NCBI GenBank assembly: GCA_963820775.1
Contig: CAWGBF010000015.1
Coordinates: forward strand, 1,240,001-1,304,000
Reading direction: 5' to 3'
DNA from: Roseiarcus sp963820775
Lineage (GTDB): Bacteria; Pseudomonadota; Alphaproteobacteria; Rhizobiales; Beijerinckiaceae
Length of the DNA: 64,000 nucleotides
Shown here: one piece after another, positions 16,719 through 26,190 of the stretch
Layout of the letters: each line of letters opens with the position of its first letter
Numbering within the stretch: the stretch's first letter is position 1
Notes under the pieces: generated by a model
Databases searched by the model: none
The model's input: the letters and a program-made list of their open reading frames with translations, nothing else
What the model was told of the DNA's origin: nothing
Made by a program: the position numbers and the translations under genes

Positions 16719-17513
16719 ATGATGGGTATGGCTGAGGCCAGCGAAAAAGCTAGCTCTTCCCTGAATGACGCGGCGGATGACGAATTCCCACGGGTGCTCG
16801 AATCCGCGACCAACTCGATCCTGACCGCCGAGGGGTTCCGTAAGCCCTATCCGCTGATTCGTTTTCGCGACTTCTTCCCGAGCGACTTTTACGCCCGCCT
16901 GTTGCAGCGCTTTCCCGACGTCGACCGCTTCGCCGGACTGAACGGAGATGGAACGCGGCGGGAATACGCTCTCTACGACGAGCGAAGCGATCCGGGGTCG
17001 GCGGAGAGCCGCGCGCTGTGGGGGATCGTGCGGCGGGTCCTGGCCTCGCCGGAGATCGCCTCGGCGCTACGGGAAAAGCTGGACGAGGGCTTCCGCATCC
17101 GCGGGAAGAGAAGCGGCGAAGAGTGGCCCATTCCAATGCATCCGCGACCGGTCCTTTACACCGACCTCAACGGCTACGCGATCAAGCCGCACCCGGACAC
17201 CCGCAGGAAGGTGCTGACCATGCAGATCTACCTGCCGCAGGACGACTCCCAGCGCGAACTCGGCACGGCGATCTACAAGGTTTCCCCGATGGGCGTCTTG
17301 GCCTGGAAATCCTATGGGCTGGTCAAGGACAAGACTGTGCCTTTCCTGCCGAACTCGGGCTATGCGTTCGTCGTTATCCACCCGGCTTATTCGCTTCTGA
17401 GGTCAAGCTGGCATGGGCGGGAGGCGATCTCGGTCCCGGTCGAGAGGCCGCGTCTGTCGATCCTCAATACATACTACCGCGACCCCGCGCCGCAGCCGAC
17501 CGCGGGCATGTGA
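16719..17513 (+). CDS. 2OG-Fe(II) oxygenase-like protein
   Basis: The 264-residue protein contains what looks like a double-stranded beta-helix dioxygenase core. It has HPD (the HxD iron motif) in YAIKPHPDTRRKVLTMQIYL, a distal His in SSWHGREA, and an Arg in ERPRLSIL that would bind 2-oxoglutarate. Family relatives modify proteins, glycans or small molecules in an oxygen-dependent way. The substrate is unknown. Several ATG codons are clustered here; the first after GAGGC was chosen. A plus-strand frame extends to a TTG at 16653 but adds nothing family-like. Confidence 0.72.
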   Translation: MMGMAEASEKASSSLNDAADDEFPRVLESATNSILTAEGFRKPYPLIRFRDFFPSDFYARLLQRFPDVDRFAGLNGDGTRREYALYDERSDPGSAESRALWGIVRRVLASPEIASALREKLDEGFRIRGKRSGEEWPIPMHPRPVLYTDLNGYAIKPHPDTRRKVLTMQIYLPQDDSQRELGTAIYKVSPMGVLAWKSYGLVKDKTVPFLPNSGYAFVVIHPAYSLLRSSWHGREAISVPVERPRLSILNTYYRDPAPQPTAGM

Positions 17514-17544
17514 GAAATGGGGCTGACCACATCGGCCGGACTTT

Positions 17545-17961
17545 TCAGCCCATCGCGAAGTCCCAAAGCGAGCGCCACACGCACCGCTTCGCGGGATCCT
17601 TGAAAGCCGCGGCGTCAAAGTGGGCCAGATGGCCGGTGGTGCCGTCGTCGGGCCAGCGGAAACCAACTTCCACCTGGCCCGCCCGCTCGATGACGAATTG
17701 CTGGACTGGTCCTGGATCGTCGGCTGCGGCTATCGCCGGGCCGAGCCGGCCAATCGCCCCGTCCTGGTATATCCAGAGCCGGCCGTCAGCTGAAGTCACC
17801 CGCACCAGGCGCGCCGCCTCGTCATAGGCGACGATGAGGGTCCCGAGTTTGCCTTCACCGCGGTAGTCGCATTGGCGCGTCACCGGCCCGGCCGCCAACC
17901 CCGGCGCCGTGGAGGCGACTAGCGCGGCGAAAGCGGCCGTGGCGAGATAGGTGCGGGACAT
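17545..17961 (-). CDS. secreted protein, unknown
   Basis: Starting at MSRTYLATAAFAALVASTAP the 138-residue product has a good signal peptide (cleavage near residue 23, GLAAGP). The mature part contains one Cys near its start (RQCDYRGEGK) and one near its end (KRCVWRSLWDF), which could form a disulfide. I do not recognise the family. The longer frame upstream to 18090 gives no signal peptide and is rejected. It converges with the dioxygenase-like gene. Confidence 0.65.
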   Translation of the reverse strand: MSRTYLATAAFAALVASTAPGLAAGPVTRQCDYRGEGKLGTLIVAYDEAARLVRVTSADGRLWIYQDGAIGRLGPAIAAADDPGPVQQFVIERAGQVEVGFRWPDDGTTGHLAHFDAAAFKDPAKRCVWRSLWDFAMG

Positions 17962-18158
17962 ATCGCTTGGAGTTCCGATCGGCGTCTGAACGGGGAACAC
18001 ATGTATACTATCAGGCCAGCGAACTGCGAAAGCGCGAAATTTCCGCACCCTGCCTTCTGCGAAGGCGGCCCGTAGCGGCGCGGGTTGCAATGCCTCTTTA
18101 ACCTGCTATCAAGCCGCGCGCCGCAAACCGCCAGCGGCTCTTCAAAGGGTTTGTTTTC

Positions 18159-18704
18159 ATGTTCGCTTGCAGCCGACGCGCCGCGCTCTGGCTTCCTCTT
18201 CTCGCCGTTTCGTCCGCCTGGGCGGCTGAAGACGCCGACAATACGGTCGTCCTGACGACGAAGCACGGCAAGGTCACGATCAAGCTTCGTCCAGACTGGG
18301 CGCCTAAACATGTGGCGCAGATCAAGACCTTGGTGAAGCAGAAGTTCTACGACGGGCTGACGTTCCACCGCGTCATTCCTGGATTCATGGCGCAGACCGG
18401 CGACCCGACCGGAACAGGCTCCGGGGGTTCGAGCCTTCCCGACTTGCCGGCTGAGTTCAACCAGACCCATTTCACCCGAGGCATCCTCGGCATGGCGCGC
18501 GCGGAGGATCCGAATTCGGCCAATTCGCAGTTTTTCATAACAACCGCCGACGCGGGATTCCTCGACGGCAAATATACGGCCTTCGGCGAGGTCACCTCGG
18601 GAATGGACGTCGTCGACAAGATCAAGGCCGGAACCCAGGACAACAACGGCGCGGTCGCGAATCCCGACAAGATCGTCACCATGCGCATGTCTGGCGCGAA
18701 GTAA
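18159..18704 (+). CDS. peptidyl-prolyl cis-trans isomerase, cyclophilin type, exported
   Basis: The 181-residue protein has a signal peptide (about residues 1-22, ending AWA) and a full cyclophilin domain: FYDGLTFHRVIPGFMAQTGD, then NSQFFITTADAGFLDGKYT and FGEVTSGMDVVDKI. It should catalyse prolyl isomerisation in the periplasm. A second cyclophilin without a signal peptide follows 13 bp later, and queA-tgt come next. This is a standard order in Rhizobiales. Confidence 0.93.
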   Translation: MFACSRRAALWLPLLAVSSAWAAEDADNTVVLTTKHGKVTIKLRPDWAPKHVAQIKTLVKQKFYDGLTFHRVIPGFMAQTGDPTGTGSGGSSLPDLPAEFNQTHFTRGILGMARAEDPNSANSQFFITTADAGFLDGKYTAFGEVTSGMDVVDKIKAGTQDNNGAVANPDKIVTMRMSGAK

Positions 18705-18717
18705 TAGGAGCAACGAC

Positions 18718-19173
18718 ATGAGCAGCGCAGGCGATACGCTAACGCTCGAGACGAGCAAGGGCCCGGTGGTGATCGAAATGAACCCGGCGCTTGCGCCAGG
18801 CCATGTCGCGCACATCAAGCGCCTGGTCGGCGAAGGATTCTACGACGGCATCGTCTTTCACCGCGTGATCGACGGGTTCATGGCCCAGACCGGTTGTCCC
18901 AAGGGAACTGGGACCGGCGGGTCGAAATATCCCGACCTCAAGGCAGAGTTCAACGCCGAGCCGCATGTCCGTGGCACGGTCTCTATGGCCCGCGCCTCGA
19001 GCCCGGATTCGGCCAATTCGCAGTTCTTCATCTGCTTTGCAGACGCGCCCTTTCTCAACCGCCAATATACGGTCTGGGGCAAGGTCGTCTCGGGCATGGA
19101 GAACGTCGACAAGATCAAGCGCGGCGAGCCCGTTCGCGATCCTGACAAGATCGTCAAAGCGACCTTGAGCTGA
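18718..19173 (+). CDS. peptidyl-prolyl cis-trans isomerase, cyclophilin type, cytoplasmic
   Basis: The 151-residue protein is a compact cyclophilin with no signal peptide. FYDGIVFHRVIDGFMAQTG and SANSQFFICFADAPFLN are the characteristic active-site segments. It pairs with the exported paralogue immediately upstream (13-bp gap, GGAGCAACGAC as ribosome-binding region) and probably shares its transcript. Confidence 0.93.
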   Translation: MSSAGDTLTLETSKGPVVIEMNPALAPGHVAHIKRLVGEGFYDGIVFHRVIDGFMAQTGCPKGTGTGGSKYPDLKAEFNAEPHVRGTVSMARASSPDSANSQFFICFADAPFLNRQYTVWGKVVSGMENVDKIKRGEPVRDPDKIVKATLS

Positions 19174-19305
19174 GGTCGTAGCGACGCTTGCGGCTCATGA
19201 GGAGCGGGACAACAGGGGCGCGGGCTACGGGTGACAGCCCCAGGCGCCATCCCTCTCCCTCTCGCGCCACAGATTGACAGCCTCGACAGAACGGCGATGA
19301 CCGCA

Positions 19306-20412
19306 ATGCGCGTCGACGCCTTCGATTTCGTTCTTCCGCCAGAGTGCATCGCGCTGGCTCCCGCGAATCCTCGGGACAGCGCGCGAATGCTGGTTGTTGG
19401 CTCCGACGGCGATCTAACCGATGCACACGTGCGCGACCTACCGGACTTTCTCACAGCCCGCGACGCGCTCGTCGTCAACGACACCCGAGTCATTCCGGCG
19501 CGGCTCGAGGGCGTAAGGGTCAGAGGCGAGGCTGCCGCCTCGATCGAAGCGACCCTGATTGAGCGCGTCGACGATTGCCGTTGGCGGGCGCTCGCGCGGC
19601 CCGCCAAGAGGCTCAAGGTCGGCGAGCGCATCCGTTTCGGCGAGGCGCGCGAAAGCGTGGCCTGCCTTCTCGCGGCGCTCGACGCGGAAGTGGAGGACAA
19701 AGGCGAAGCAGGCGAGGTTCTGCTGCGCTTTGAGTTCGCCGGCGCGGCGCTCGACGAGGCGATTGAACGCCTTGGCTCGCCTCCCCTGCCCCCTTACATC
19801 GCCTCGCGCCGCGCTTTGTCGCCGAGCGACCCCGGCGACTACCAGACGATGTTTGCGGCCGAGCCTGGGGCGGTCGCGGCGCCGACGGCGGGGCTGCATT
19901 TTACGCCGTCGCTGGTCGCCCGCGTCGCGGCGCGCGGCGTCGCGCTGCATAAGGTCACGTTGCATGTCGGCGCCGGGACTTTCGCGCCCGTCAGGGTCGA
20001 GGACACGCGCGATCACAAGATGCATTCCGAATGGGGCTCGATCAGCGCGGCCACAGCCGAAGCGCTGAACGGGGTGCGGGAAGCCGGAGGCCGGATCGTC
20101 TGCGTCGGCACGACATCGGCGCGCGTCCTCGAAAGCGCCGCCGACGAGAACGGGCGCCTTCGGCCGTTTTCGGGCCGGACGGATATTTTCATCACCCCCG
20201 GTTATGAGTTTCGCTGCGTCGACGCGCTCATGACCAACTTTCATTTGCCGCGATCGACGCTGTTCATGCTCGTCGCGGCCTTCAGCGGGCTCAAGACCAT
20301 GCGCGCGGCATACGCGCACGCCGTGCAAAGCGGCTATCGGTTTTATTCCTACGGCGACGCTTGCCTGTTGACCCGCGCAGGCCCCGCAAGCTTGGGCGGC
20401 GCGCGCCCTTGA
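19306..20412 (+). CDS. queA: S-adenosylmethionine:tRNA ribosyltransferase-isomerase
   Basis: QueA transfers the ribosyl part of S-adenosylmethionine to preQ1 in tRNA, making epoxyqueuosine. The 368-residue product starts MRVDAFDFVLPPE and has the conserved segments VVNDTRVIPARLEG, AAPTAGLHFT, LHVGAGTFAPVR and TNFHLPRSTLFMLVAAFSG. The frame is open upstream to 19231, but the family start supports this ATG (another lies three codons earlier). The stop overlaps the TTG start of tgt, so the two queuosine genes are coupled. Confidence 0.95.
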   Translation: MRVDAFDFVLPPECIALAPANPRDSARMLVVGSDGDLTDAHVRDLPDFLTARDALVVNDTRVIPARLEGVRVRGEAAASIEATLIERVDDCRWRALARPAKRLKVGERIRFGEARESVACLLAALDAEVEDKGEAGEVLLRFEFAGAALDEAIERLGSPPLPPYIASRRALSPSDPGDYQTMFAAEPGAVAAPTAGLHFTPSLVARVAARGVALHKVTLHVGAGTFAPVRVEDTRDHKMHSEWGSISAATAEALNGVREAGGRIVCVGTTSARVLESAADENGRLRPFSGRTDIFITPGYEFRCVDALMTNFHLPRSTLFMLVAAFSGLKTMRAAYAHAVQSGYRFYSYGDACLLTRAGPASLGGARP

Positions 20413-21539
20413 GCGAAGCGTTTTCCTTCGCCGTGCACGCGACCGATGGCGCCGCCCGTGTCGGCGCGATCTCAACCCCGCGCGGAATTATCCGCACGCC
20501 AGCTTTCATGCCGGTCGGCACAGCCGCGACCGTCAAGGCCATGCACCCGAATGCGGTGCGGGCGCTTGGCTACGACATAGTGCTCTCCAACACCTATCAT
20601 TTGATGCTGGCGCCGGGGGCCGAGCGGATCGCGGCGCTCGGGGGCCTGCACAAATTCATGAACTGGCCGCACCCGATCCTCACGGATTCCGGCGGCTTTC
20701 AGGTGATGAGCCTCGCCAAGTTGCGCAGGCTCAGCGAGCGCGGGGTGACCTTTCAGTCGCATATCGACGGATCGCGCCATGAGCTGACGCCCGAGCGTTC
20801 GATGGAGGTGCAGCGCCTTCTCGGCTCGGACATCCAGATGCAGCTCGATGAGTGCGTGCGACTGCCGTGCTCGTACGAAGAGGCCGAGCGCGCGATGCGC
20901 CTGTCCCTCCGTTGGGCCCAGCGTTCGAGGGACGCCTTCGGCCGGCAGCCGGGCCGGGCGATCTTCGGCATCGTTCAGGGGGGCACGGAAAAAGACCTTC
21001 GCCTGTTCAGCGCCCGGGCGCTCGCCGAGATGGACTTTCACGGCTATTCAATCGGCGGATTGGCGGTCGGCGAGCCGCAGGCGGCGATGCTCGACACGCT
21101 CGACGCCGTGGTCCCGCATCTGCCCTTCGACAAGCCGCGGTATCTGATGGGCGTCGGAACGCCCGACGATCTGCTTCAGGCGATGAGCCGCGGCGTCGAT
21201 ATGTTCGACTGTGTGATACCGACCCGCGCGGGACGGCACGGGATGGCGTTCACCCGCCGGGGCCGTCTCAACCTGCGCAACGCGCGCTTTGCCGAAGATC
21301 CACGGCCGGTCGATCCGCTATCGTCATCGCCGATGGCGCGCGACTACTCGCGCGGCTATTGGCGCCATCTTACGAAGTCAGGCGAGATCCTCGCGATGAT
21401 GGGCCTGACCGAAATCAACCTTGCCTATTATCAAGACCTCATTTCCGGGGCGCGGCTTGCGATCGGCGAGGGGCGACTGGACGCTTATATCGCGCAGACG
21501 CAACGAAACTGGGCGGAGGGCGAGGCGGAAGGCCGTTGA
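20409..21539 (+). CDS. tgt: tRNA-guanine transglycosylase
   Basis: Tgt exchanges guanine at position 34 of certain tRNAs for preQ1, the step before QueA. The product starts at a TTG that overlaps the queA stop and has about 376 residues, normal for the family. The segment ILTDSGGFQVMSLAKLRRLS holds the general acid/base Asp, and FDCVIPTRAGRHGM holds the nucleophilic Asp. The Cys residues that bind zinc in the best-studied enzymes are not visible: the region reads DPLSSSPMARDYSRGYWRHL. I believe some Rhizobiales enzymes also lack them, but I could not check. Confidence 0.94.
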   Translation: MSEAFSFAVHATDGAARVGAISTPRGIIRTPAFMPVGTAATVKAMHPNAVRALGYDIVLSNTYHLMLAPGAERIAALGGLHKFMNWPHPILTDSGGFQVMSLAKLRRLSERGVTFQSHIDGSRHELTPERSMEVQRLLGSDIQMQLDECVRLPCSYEEAERAMRLSLRWAQRSRDAFGRQPGRAIFGIVQGGTEKDLRLFSARALAEMDFHGYSIGGLAVGEPQAAMLDTLDAVVPHLPFDKPRYLMGVGTPDDLLQAMSRGVDMFDCVIPTRAGRHGMAFTRRGRLNLRNARFAEDPRPVDPLSSSPMARDYSRGYWRHLTKSGEILAMMGLTEINLAYYQDLISGARLAIGEGRLDAYIAQTQRNWAEGEAEGR

Positions 21540-21669
21540 GGCCTCCGGCGACGCGGTGGCGCACAGGTTTACGCGCAGCAATGATTTCGGCGCGTACCCA
21601 TGAACTTGATGGCGTGATGCGAGGCTGTGTCTGCTCTGGCCCCCTAGCGGCCGAGCTCGCGCGGCCGCG

Positions 21670-21855
21670 CTAAGTGTTGCGAAGGGCCAGGCGCCAACCC
21701 GAAGACCCTTCATCTACGCCGACGGCGTCTACCGAGCCGAAGGTTACGATCGTAGTCGTTTTGCCGTTATTTGAAATGACGCCGTAGCGATCCCCTGCAA
21801 TCATCCCGGCGTACGACGCCCGAACCAAAGGGCGAAATGTTTCACTCGGCTGCAA
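21670..21855 (-). CDS. possible small hypothetical protein
   Basis: A 61-codon minus-strand frame whose translation (for example IAGDRYGVISNNGKTTTIV) looks more protein-like than its surroundings. No family is recognised and no strong ribosome-binding site is visible. It overlaps the region just upstream of the methyltransferase gene. It could be a gene fragment. Confidence 0.25.
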   Translation of the reverse strand: MQPSETFRPLVRASYAGMIAGDRYGVISNNGKTTTIVTFGSVDAVGVDEGSSGWRLALRNT

Positions 21856-21884
21856 GAGCCGTGACAGCCAATTTGGGGATCAAC

Positions 21885-22895
21885 ATGAGCACCGCAACAC
21901 CCGAATATATTATGGACGTTGGTTTAGGCTTTTGGGCGTCCAAAACGCTCCTGAGTGCTGTCGAACTCGGCCTGTTTAGCACTTTGGCCGATGCACCGGC
22001 GGACCTGCCGACGCTTCAAAAAAAGCTTAGGCTGCATCAGCGATCAGCCCGCGACTTCCTCGATGCGCTGGTAGCACTCAAGTTACTGGAGCGCGAGAAC
22101 GGCATTTACAGCAACACCCCAGACACGGACCTTTTTCTCGATCGAGCCAAGCCATCCTATATTGGCGGTGTCCTCGAGATGGCGAATGCCCGGCTCTATG
22201 GCTTCTGGGGATCGCTGACCGAGGCCGTGCGCACCGGCAGATTGCAGAACGAAGGTAAGGGTGGAGGGGAAAACGTGTTTGCGGCGGTGTATGCCGATCC
22301 GGAACGATTGCGAGGGTTTCTGAGCGCGAGGAGTGGAATAAGTGTGGGCGCCGCCCAGGCGATCGCCGCCAATTTCCCATGGGGAGCCTACAAGACCTTC
22401 ATGGATCTTGGTTCAGCTCAGGGCATGGTTCCCGCCACTCTTGCCGGCGCCCATCCCCACCTCACCGGCATCGGCTTCGACCTCCCCCCGGTCAAGCCGG
22501 TCTTCGAGGAATTTATTGCTCACCGCGGGGTGGAGGACCAAGTGCGGTTTCGCGGAGGAAATTTCTTCGAGGACCCTCTCCCGATGGTTGATGTCATCGT
22601 CATGGGTCACATCCTCCATGATTGGGATCTTCCGCAGAAAAAGCTGCTCCTCGGCAAAACATTTAACGCTCTTTCGAAAGGCGGCGCAGTTGTCGTTTAT
22701 GACGCCATCATCGATGATGATCGCCGCGAAAACGCCTTCGGTCTCATGATGAGCTTGAATATGCTGATCGAAACTGCCGGTGGGTTCGACTATACAGGAG
22801 AAGACTGTCAGGCTTGGATGCGCGAAGTTGGATTTTCAAAGACGCGGATCGAACCACTCGTTGGCCCAGATTCGATGGTGATAGGATTTAAGTAG
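21885..22895 (+). CDS. SAM-dependent O-methyltransferase (acetylserotonin/CrtF type)
   Basis: The 336-residue protein has the two-domain plan of plant-type O-methyltransferases. An N-terminal winged-helix dimerisation domain (about residues 1-100) precedes a Rossmann methyltransferase domain with FMDLGSAQGMVPATLAG (SAM binding) and VIVMGHILHDWD (the catalytic region, with His-Asp). It would methylate a hydroxyl group on a small molecule. Its codon use is less GC-biased than its neighbours, suggesting transfer. A strong terminator lies downstream at 23037. The ATG chosen is in the usual family position; an upstream in-frame ATG is possible. Confidence 0.85.
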   Translation: MSTATPEYIMDVGLGFWASKTLLSAVELGLFSTLADAPADLPTLQKKLRLHQRSARDFLDALVALKLLERENGIYSNTPDTDLFLDRAKPSYIGGVLEMANARLYGFWGSLTEAVRTGRLQNEGKGGGENVFAAVYADPERLRGFLSARSGISVGAAQAIAANFPWGAYKTFMDLGSAQGMVPATLAGAHPHLTGIGFDLPPVKPVFEEFIAHRGVEDQVRFRGGNFFEDPLPMVDVIVMGHILHDWDLPQKKLLLGKTFNALSKGGAVVVYDAIIDDDRRENAFGLMMSLNMLIETAGGFDYTGEDCQAWMREVGFSKTRIEPLVGPDSMVIGFK

Positions 22896-23436
22896 CTTAT
22901 CGAGTCGCACAGCTTGCCGCCACATGGTCCAATGGCGTGAGGTCTGCCGAGGGTCATTTTCGACGGATTAATGCGCGCTCCTGGAACCGCCGCCGTTATT
23001 TCGCCGAACAAGTAGAAAAGTCATTCCGCAAAATATAAGGGGCGGGACGCCTTTGCGGCGATCCCGCCCCTTTTTTCATTCGCGTATCGCGTTTCACAAT
23101 CCCGGATATTTTCTACTATCCCTTCCGCGTAACTTGGCAGCGGTACAAGACTGTCGAACGCTTTTGTCCTCCCACAGACCCTAAGGCGTCCGGCGCCAAA
23201 CCTTTTGGCAGCGGCCTCCTTTTAGCGCATCATTGCTAATCCAAATTTTTGGCTGTGTCACGTGGCTAAGCGCCTCTGCCATGCATATTTTTTCTAGCTT
23301 GGTCCATTTTGGTCAAATGTGCGCCGGCAAATGCAAAAGTGCTGTGCAGGCGGCCATCGTGTCGCTCTGGTCCGTCTTTCATCGGTTACGTGGATGCCTT
23401 AAGACCCAAGGCAATGCTTCCAGCCTTGGAGTCAAA
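22896..23436. other. intergenic region: terminator then eno leader
   Basis: The first part holds the terminator of the methyltransferase gene. The remaining 360 bp lead to eno and contain no gene. The in-frame extension of eno to 23233 is not family-like. A promoter must lie here, but I see no pair of boxes I trust. TTGGCAGCGG occurs twice, at about 23134 and 23205. Confidence 0.5.
23037..23076 (+). terminator. rho-independent terminator after the methyltransferase
   Basis: GGGGCGGGA and TCCCGCCCC form a 9-bp GC-rich stem with a further-pairing loop, followed directly by TTTTTT. It is the clearest intrinsic terminator in the window. Confidence 0.9.
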
Positions 23437-24717
23437 ATGACTGCGATCGTGAACGTCGTCGGCCGCGAAATCCTCGACAGCCGCGGCAATCCAACGGTCG
23501 AGGTGGATGTCGTGCTGGAAGACGGCTCGATGGGACGAGCCGCCGTTCCGTCAGGCGCTTCGACCGGCACGCGCGAGGCGGTCGAACTGCGTGATGGAGA
23601 CAAGGGACGCTTCGCCGGCAAGGGCGTTCTCAAAGCGGTCGAGGCGGTTAATCGCGACATTTTCGACGCCGTGTCCGGCCTCGAGGCTGAGGATCAGCTC
23701 AAGATCGACGAGACGATGATCGCGCTCGACGGCACGAACAACAAATCGAGGCTCGGGGCCAACGCAATTCTCGGGGTCTCGCTCGCCGTCGCCAAGGCGG
23801 CGGCGGAAGCTTCGGGCCTGCCGCTTTACCGCTACATTGGCGGAACCACGCCGAGGGTCCTGCCGACGCCAATGATGAACATCATCAATGGCGGCGCGCA
23901 TGCCGATAATCCAATCGACTTTCAAGAGTTCATGATTCTTCCTGTCGGCGCGCCCTCGTTCGCCGAGGCGGTGCGCTGGGGGGCGGAGACGTTCCATGCG
24001 CTGAAGAGCGCGTTGAAGAAGGCGGGACACAACACCAATGTCGGCGACGAAGGAGGCTTTGCGCCTAACTTGCCGTCGGCGGAGGCCGCGCTCGATTTCT
24101 GCCTCAAGGCGGTCGACGCTGCAGGGTTCAAGCCCGGCGACGACATGGTGCTTGGGCTCGATTGCGCGGCGTCCGAGTTCTTCAAGGACGGGAAATATGT
24201 CTACGAGGGCGAAGGCAAGACGCGCTCGGTCGAGGAACAGGTCGACTATCTCGTCAGGCTTCAGGGCGCCTATCCGATCCTGTCGATCGAAGACGGCATG
24301 GCCGAACAGGACTGGGCGGGGTGGAAGCTGCTCACCGACAAGATCGGCGGGAGGCGCCAGCTCGTCGGCGACGACATCTTTGTCACCAACGTCGAGATCC
24401 TCGAACGCGGGATCAAAGAGGGGGTCGGGAATTCGATTCTCATCAAAGTCAACCAGATCGGCTCCCTTAGCGAGACGCTGGCCGCCGTCGATATGGCGCA
24501 GCGGGCCAGTTACACCGCCGTGATGTCGCATCGGTCGGGCGAGACCGAGGATTCGACCATCGCCGATCTCGCGGTCGCGACCAATTGCGGACAGATCAAG
24601 ACCGGCTCGCTTTCAAGGTCGGATCGCCTGGCGAAATACAACCAGCTGATCCGGATCGAGGAGGAGCTAGGCGATCAGGCCCGCTACGGCGGGCGGGCTG
24701 CGGTCAAGGCGAGCTAG
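23437..24717 (+). CDS. eno: enolase
   Basis: Enolase interconverts 2-phosphoglycerate and phosphoenolpyruvate in glycolysis. The 426-residue product has the expected length and motifs: REILDSRGNPTVEVDV, GASTGTREAVELRDG, NIINGGAHADNPIDFQEFM, LSIEDGMAEQDWAGWK, then LIKVNQIGSLSETL and SHRSGETEDSTIADLAVA. The reading frame is open upstream, but family length fixes this ATG. A hairpin follows the stop. In related genomes the ftsB-like gene follows closely; here an ene-reductase and an L,D-transpeptidase-like gene separate them. Confidence 0.97.
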   Translation: MTAIVNVVGREILDSRGNPTVEVDVVLEDGSMGRAAVPSGASTGTREAVELRDGDKGRFAGKGVLKAVEAVNRDIFDAVSGLEAEDQLKIDETMIALDGTNNKSRLGANAILGVSLAVAKAAAEASGLPLYRYIGGTTPRVLPTPMMNIINGGAHADNPIDFQEFMILPVGAPSFAEAVRWGAETFHALKSALKKAGHNTNVGDEGGFAPNLPSAEAALDFCLKAVDAAGFKPGDDMVLGLDCAASEFFKDGKYVYEGEGKTRSVEEQVDYLVRLQGAYPILSIEDGMAEQDWAGWKLLTDKIGGRRQLVGDDIFVTNVEILERGIKEGVGNSILIKVNQIGSLSETLAAVDMAQRASYTAVMSHRSGETEDSTIADLAVATNCGQIKTGSLSRSDRLAKYNQLIRIEEELGDQARYGGRAAVKAS

Positions 24718-24735
24718 ACCTGGTACGCTCGGGAT

Positions 24736-24751
24736 GAGCAGCGGGCTGCTC
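24736..24751 (+). terminator. hairpin after eno
   Basis: GAGCAGC and GCTGCTC form a perfect 7-bp stem with a two-base loop about 20 bp after the eno stop. No T-tract follows, so it may be a weak or rho-assisted terminator. Confidence 0.4.
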
Positions 24752-24916
24752 GTCGCCCAAGGGACTGGACAAGGTATTCTGGGGTCCTCCCGCACCGTAA
24801 CGACGCAGACCGCAATTAGCTCGTGGTCAGCGGTTGCCATCCAGACATAGCGCGCCTTCCGCCAATGACGACAAAAGCGGCATGCTTAACAATGATGCTA
24901 CTGGACAGGAGGCTGC

Positions 24917-25996
24917 ATGCCGTCACTTTTTGATCCCATCCAACTTGGAGCGATCAGCGCCCCGAGCCGCATCCTGATGGCGCCGTTGACTCGTGGGCGC
25001 GCCACGATGGCGCACGTGCCGACCGAGATGATGATCGACTATTACCGGCAGCGCGCGAGCGCCGGCCTGATCATCACAGAAGCGACCGGCATCAGCGCGC
25101 AGGGGCTTGGCTGGCCCTACGCTCCCGGAATCTGGACGGCCGAGCAAATCGAGGGCTGGAGAGCGATCACGGCCGCGGTCCACGACGCCGGAGGCCGCAT
25201 TTTTTCGCAGCTTTGGCACATGGGGCGCCTCGTGCATCCGAGTCTGCCAGGTCGCGGTCAACCGGTATCGTCATCCGCGACCACGATGTCCGGCCTGGCC
25301 CGCATTTACGAAGGCAAGCAGCCTTATGTCCAAGCGAGAGCGATGACGCATGCCGATATTCGCAATGTCGTCGCCGACTACGCCGTGGCGGCGCGAAACG
25401 CGATGAAGGCAGACTTCGACGGCGTCGAGATCCATGCGGCGAATGGTTATTTGATCGACCAGTTCTTGCGCGACAACGCCAATTTCCGAACCGATGACTA
25501 CGGCGGTTCGATCAAGAATCGCATCCGTTTCCTCATCGAAGTGACAACCGCGGTCACCGGCACGGTCGGCGCAGTCCGCACCGCAGTCCGACTTTCGCCC
25601 AATGAGGAACGCCAGGGTGTGAATGACAGCCACCCTGAACCGCTGTTCGAGGCTGCGGCGGCCGCCCTGTCCAACCTTGGCGTTGCTTTCTTGGAGGTTC
25701 GAGAACCCGATTTCGACGGCACCAATGGCAGGGCGGAACGGCCGCCGGTCGCTCCGCTCATGCGCGCCGCCTTCAAGGGCCCTTTTGTTTTGAATTCGGA
25801 CTACGACGGCAAAAAGGGACAGGCTGCGCTCGATGCCGGAAAGGCGGACGCGATTTCGTTCGGTCGCCCTTTCATTTCCAACCCCGATCTGCCCAGGCGG
25901 TTCGCTAAAGGTTTGGCGCTGGCGCCCGACGATATGGCGACGTGGTACACGGGCGGCGCGACGGGCTATCTGACTTACGCCGCCGCGGAAACCTGA
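24917..25996 (+). CDS. alkene reductase, old yellow enzyme family
   Basis: The 359-residue flavoprotein has the old yellow enzyme TIM barrel: MAPLTRGRA near the start, SQLWHMGRLVHPS, FDGVEIHAANGYLIDQFLRD with the catalytic His-Ala-Ala-Asn segment, and DAISFGRPFISNPDL binding the FMN phosphate. It reduces activated C=C bonds (N-ethylmaleimide, enones, nitroesters) with NAD(P)H. The ATG has GGAGG just upstream. It is probably monocistronic. Confidence 0.92.
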   Translation: MPSLFDPIQLGAISAPSRILMAPLTRGRATMAHVPTEMMIDYYRQRASAGLIITEATGISAQGLGWPYAPGIWTAEQIEGWRAITAAVHDAGGRIFSQLWHMGRLVHPSLPGRGQPVSSSATTMSGLARIYEGKQPYVQARAMTHADIRNVVADYAVAARNAMKADFDGVEIHAANGYLIDQFLRDNANFRTDDYGGSIKNRIRFLIEVTTAVTGTVGAVRTAVRLSPNEERQGVNDSHPEPLFEAAAAALSNLGVAFLEVREPDFDGTNGRAERPPVAPLMRAAFKGPFVLNSDYDGKKGQAALDAGKADAISFGRPFISNPDLPRRFAKGLALAPDDMATWYTGGATGYLTYAAAET

Positions 25997-26085
25997 AGCA
26001 TTTCCGTCCGCGGTGCATCGTATCCTACGGCGGCGGATTGTTTGCGCACTCTCGAGCCGTGAAGCGGCGCGGGGCGTCCTCCGCG

Positions 26086-26190
26086 AAGGTCTGGAATGGT
26101 TCGCGCGACAGCGGCTCGCAGCAGGGATTTGAGCTTTGCGAAAGCCATTTCGATTGGGCTGAAGTCAGGGCTCTTCGGGTTCAAGGCTCC
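26086..26190 (-). pseudogene. IS630-family transposase remnant
   Basis: About 35 codons on the minus strand read LNPKSPDFSPIEMAFAKLK followed by SLLRAAVARTIPDL, which is the C-terminal DDE (Glu) region of IS630-family transposases. The rest of the element is gone. The fragment abuts the 3' end of the L,D-transpeptidase-like gene, so an insertion may have altered that gene's tail. It is not closely similar to the IS630 element at 36974. Confidence 0.7.
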
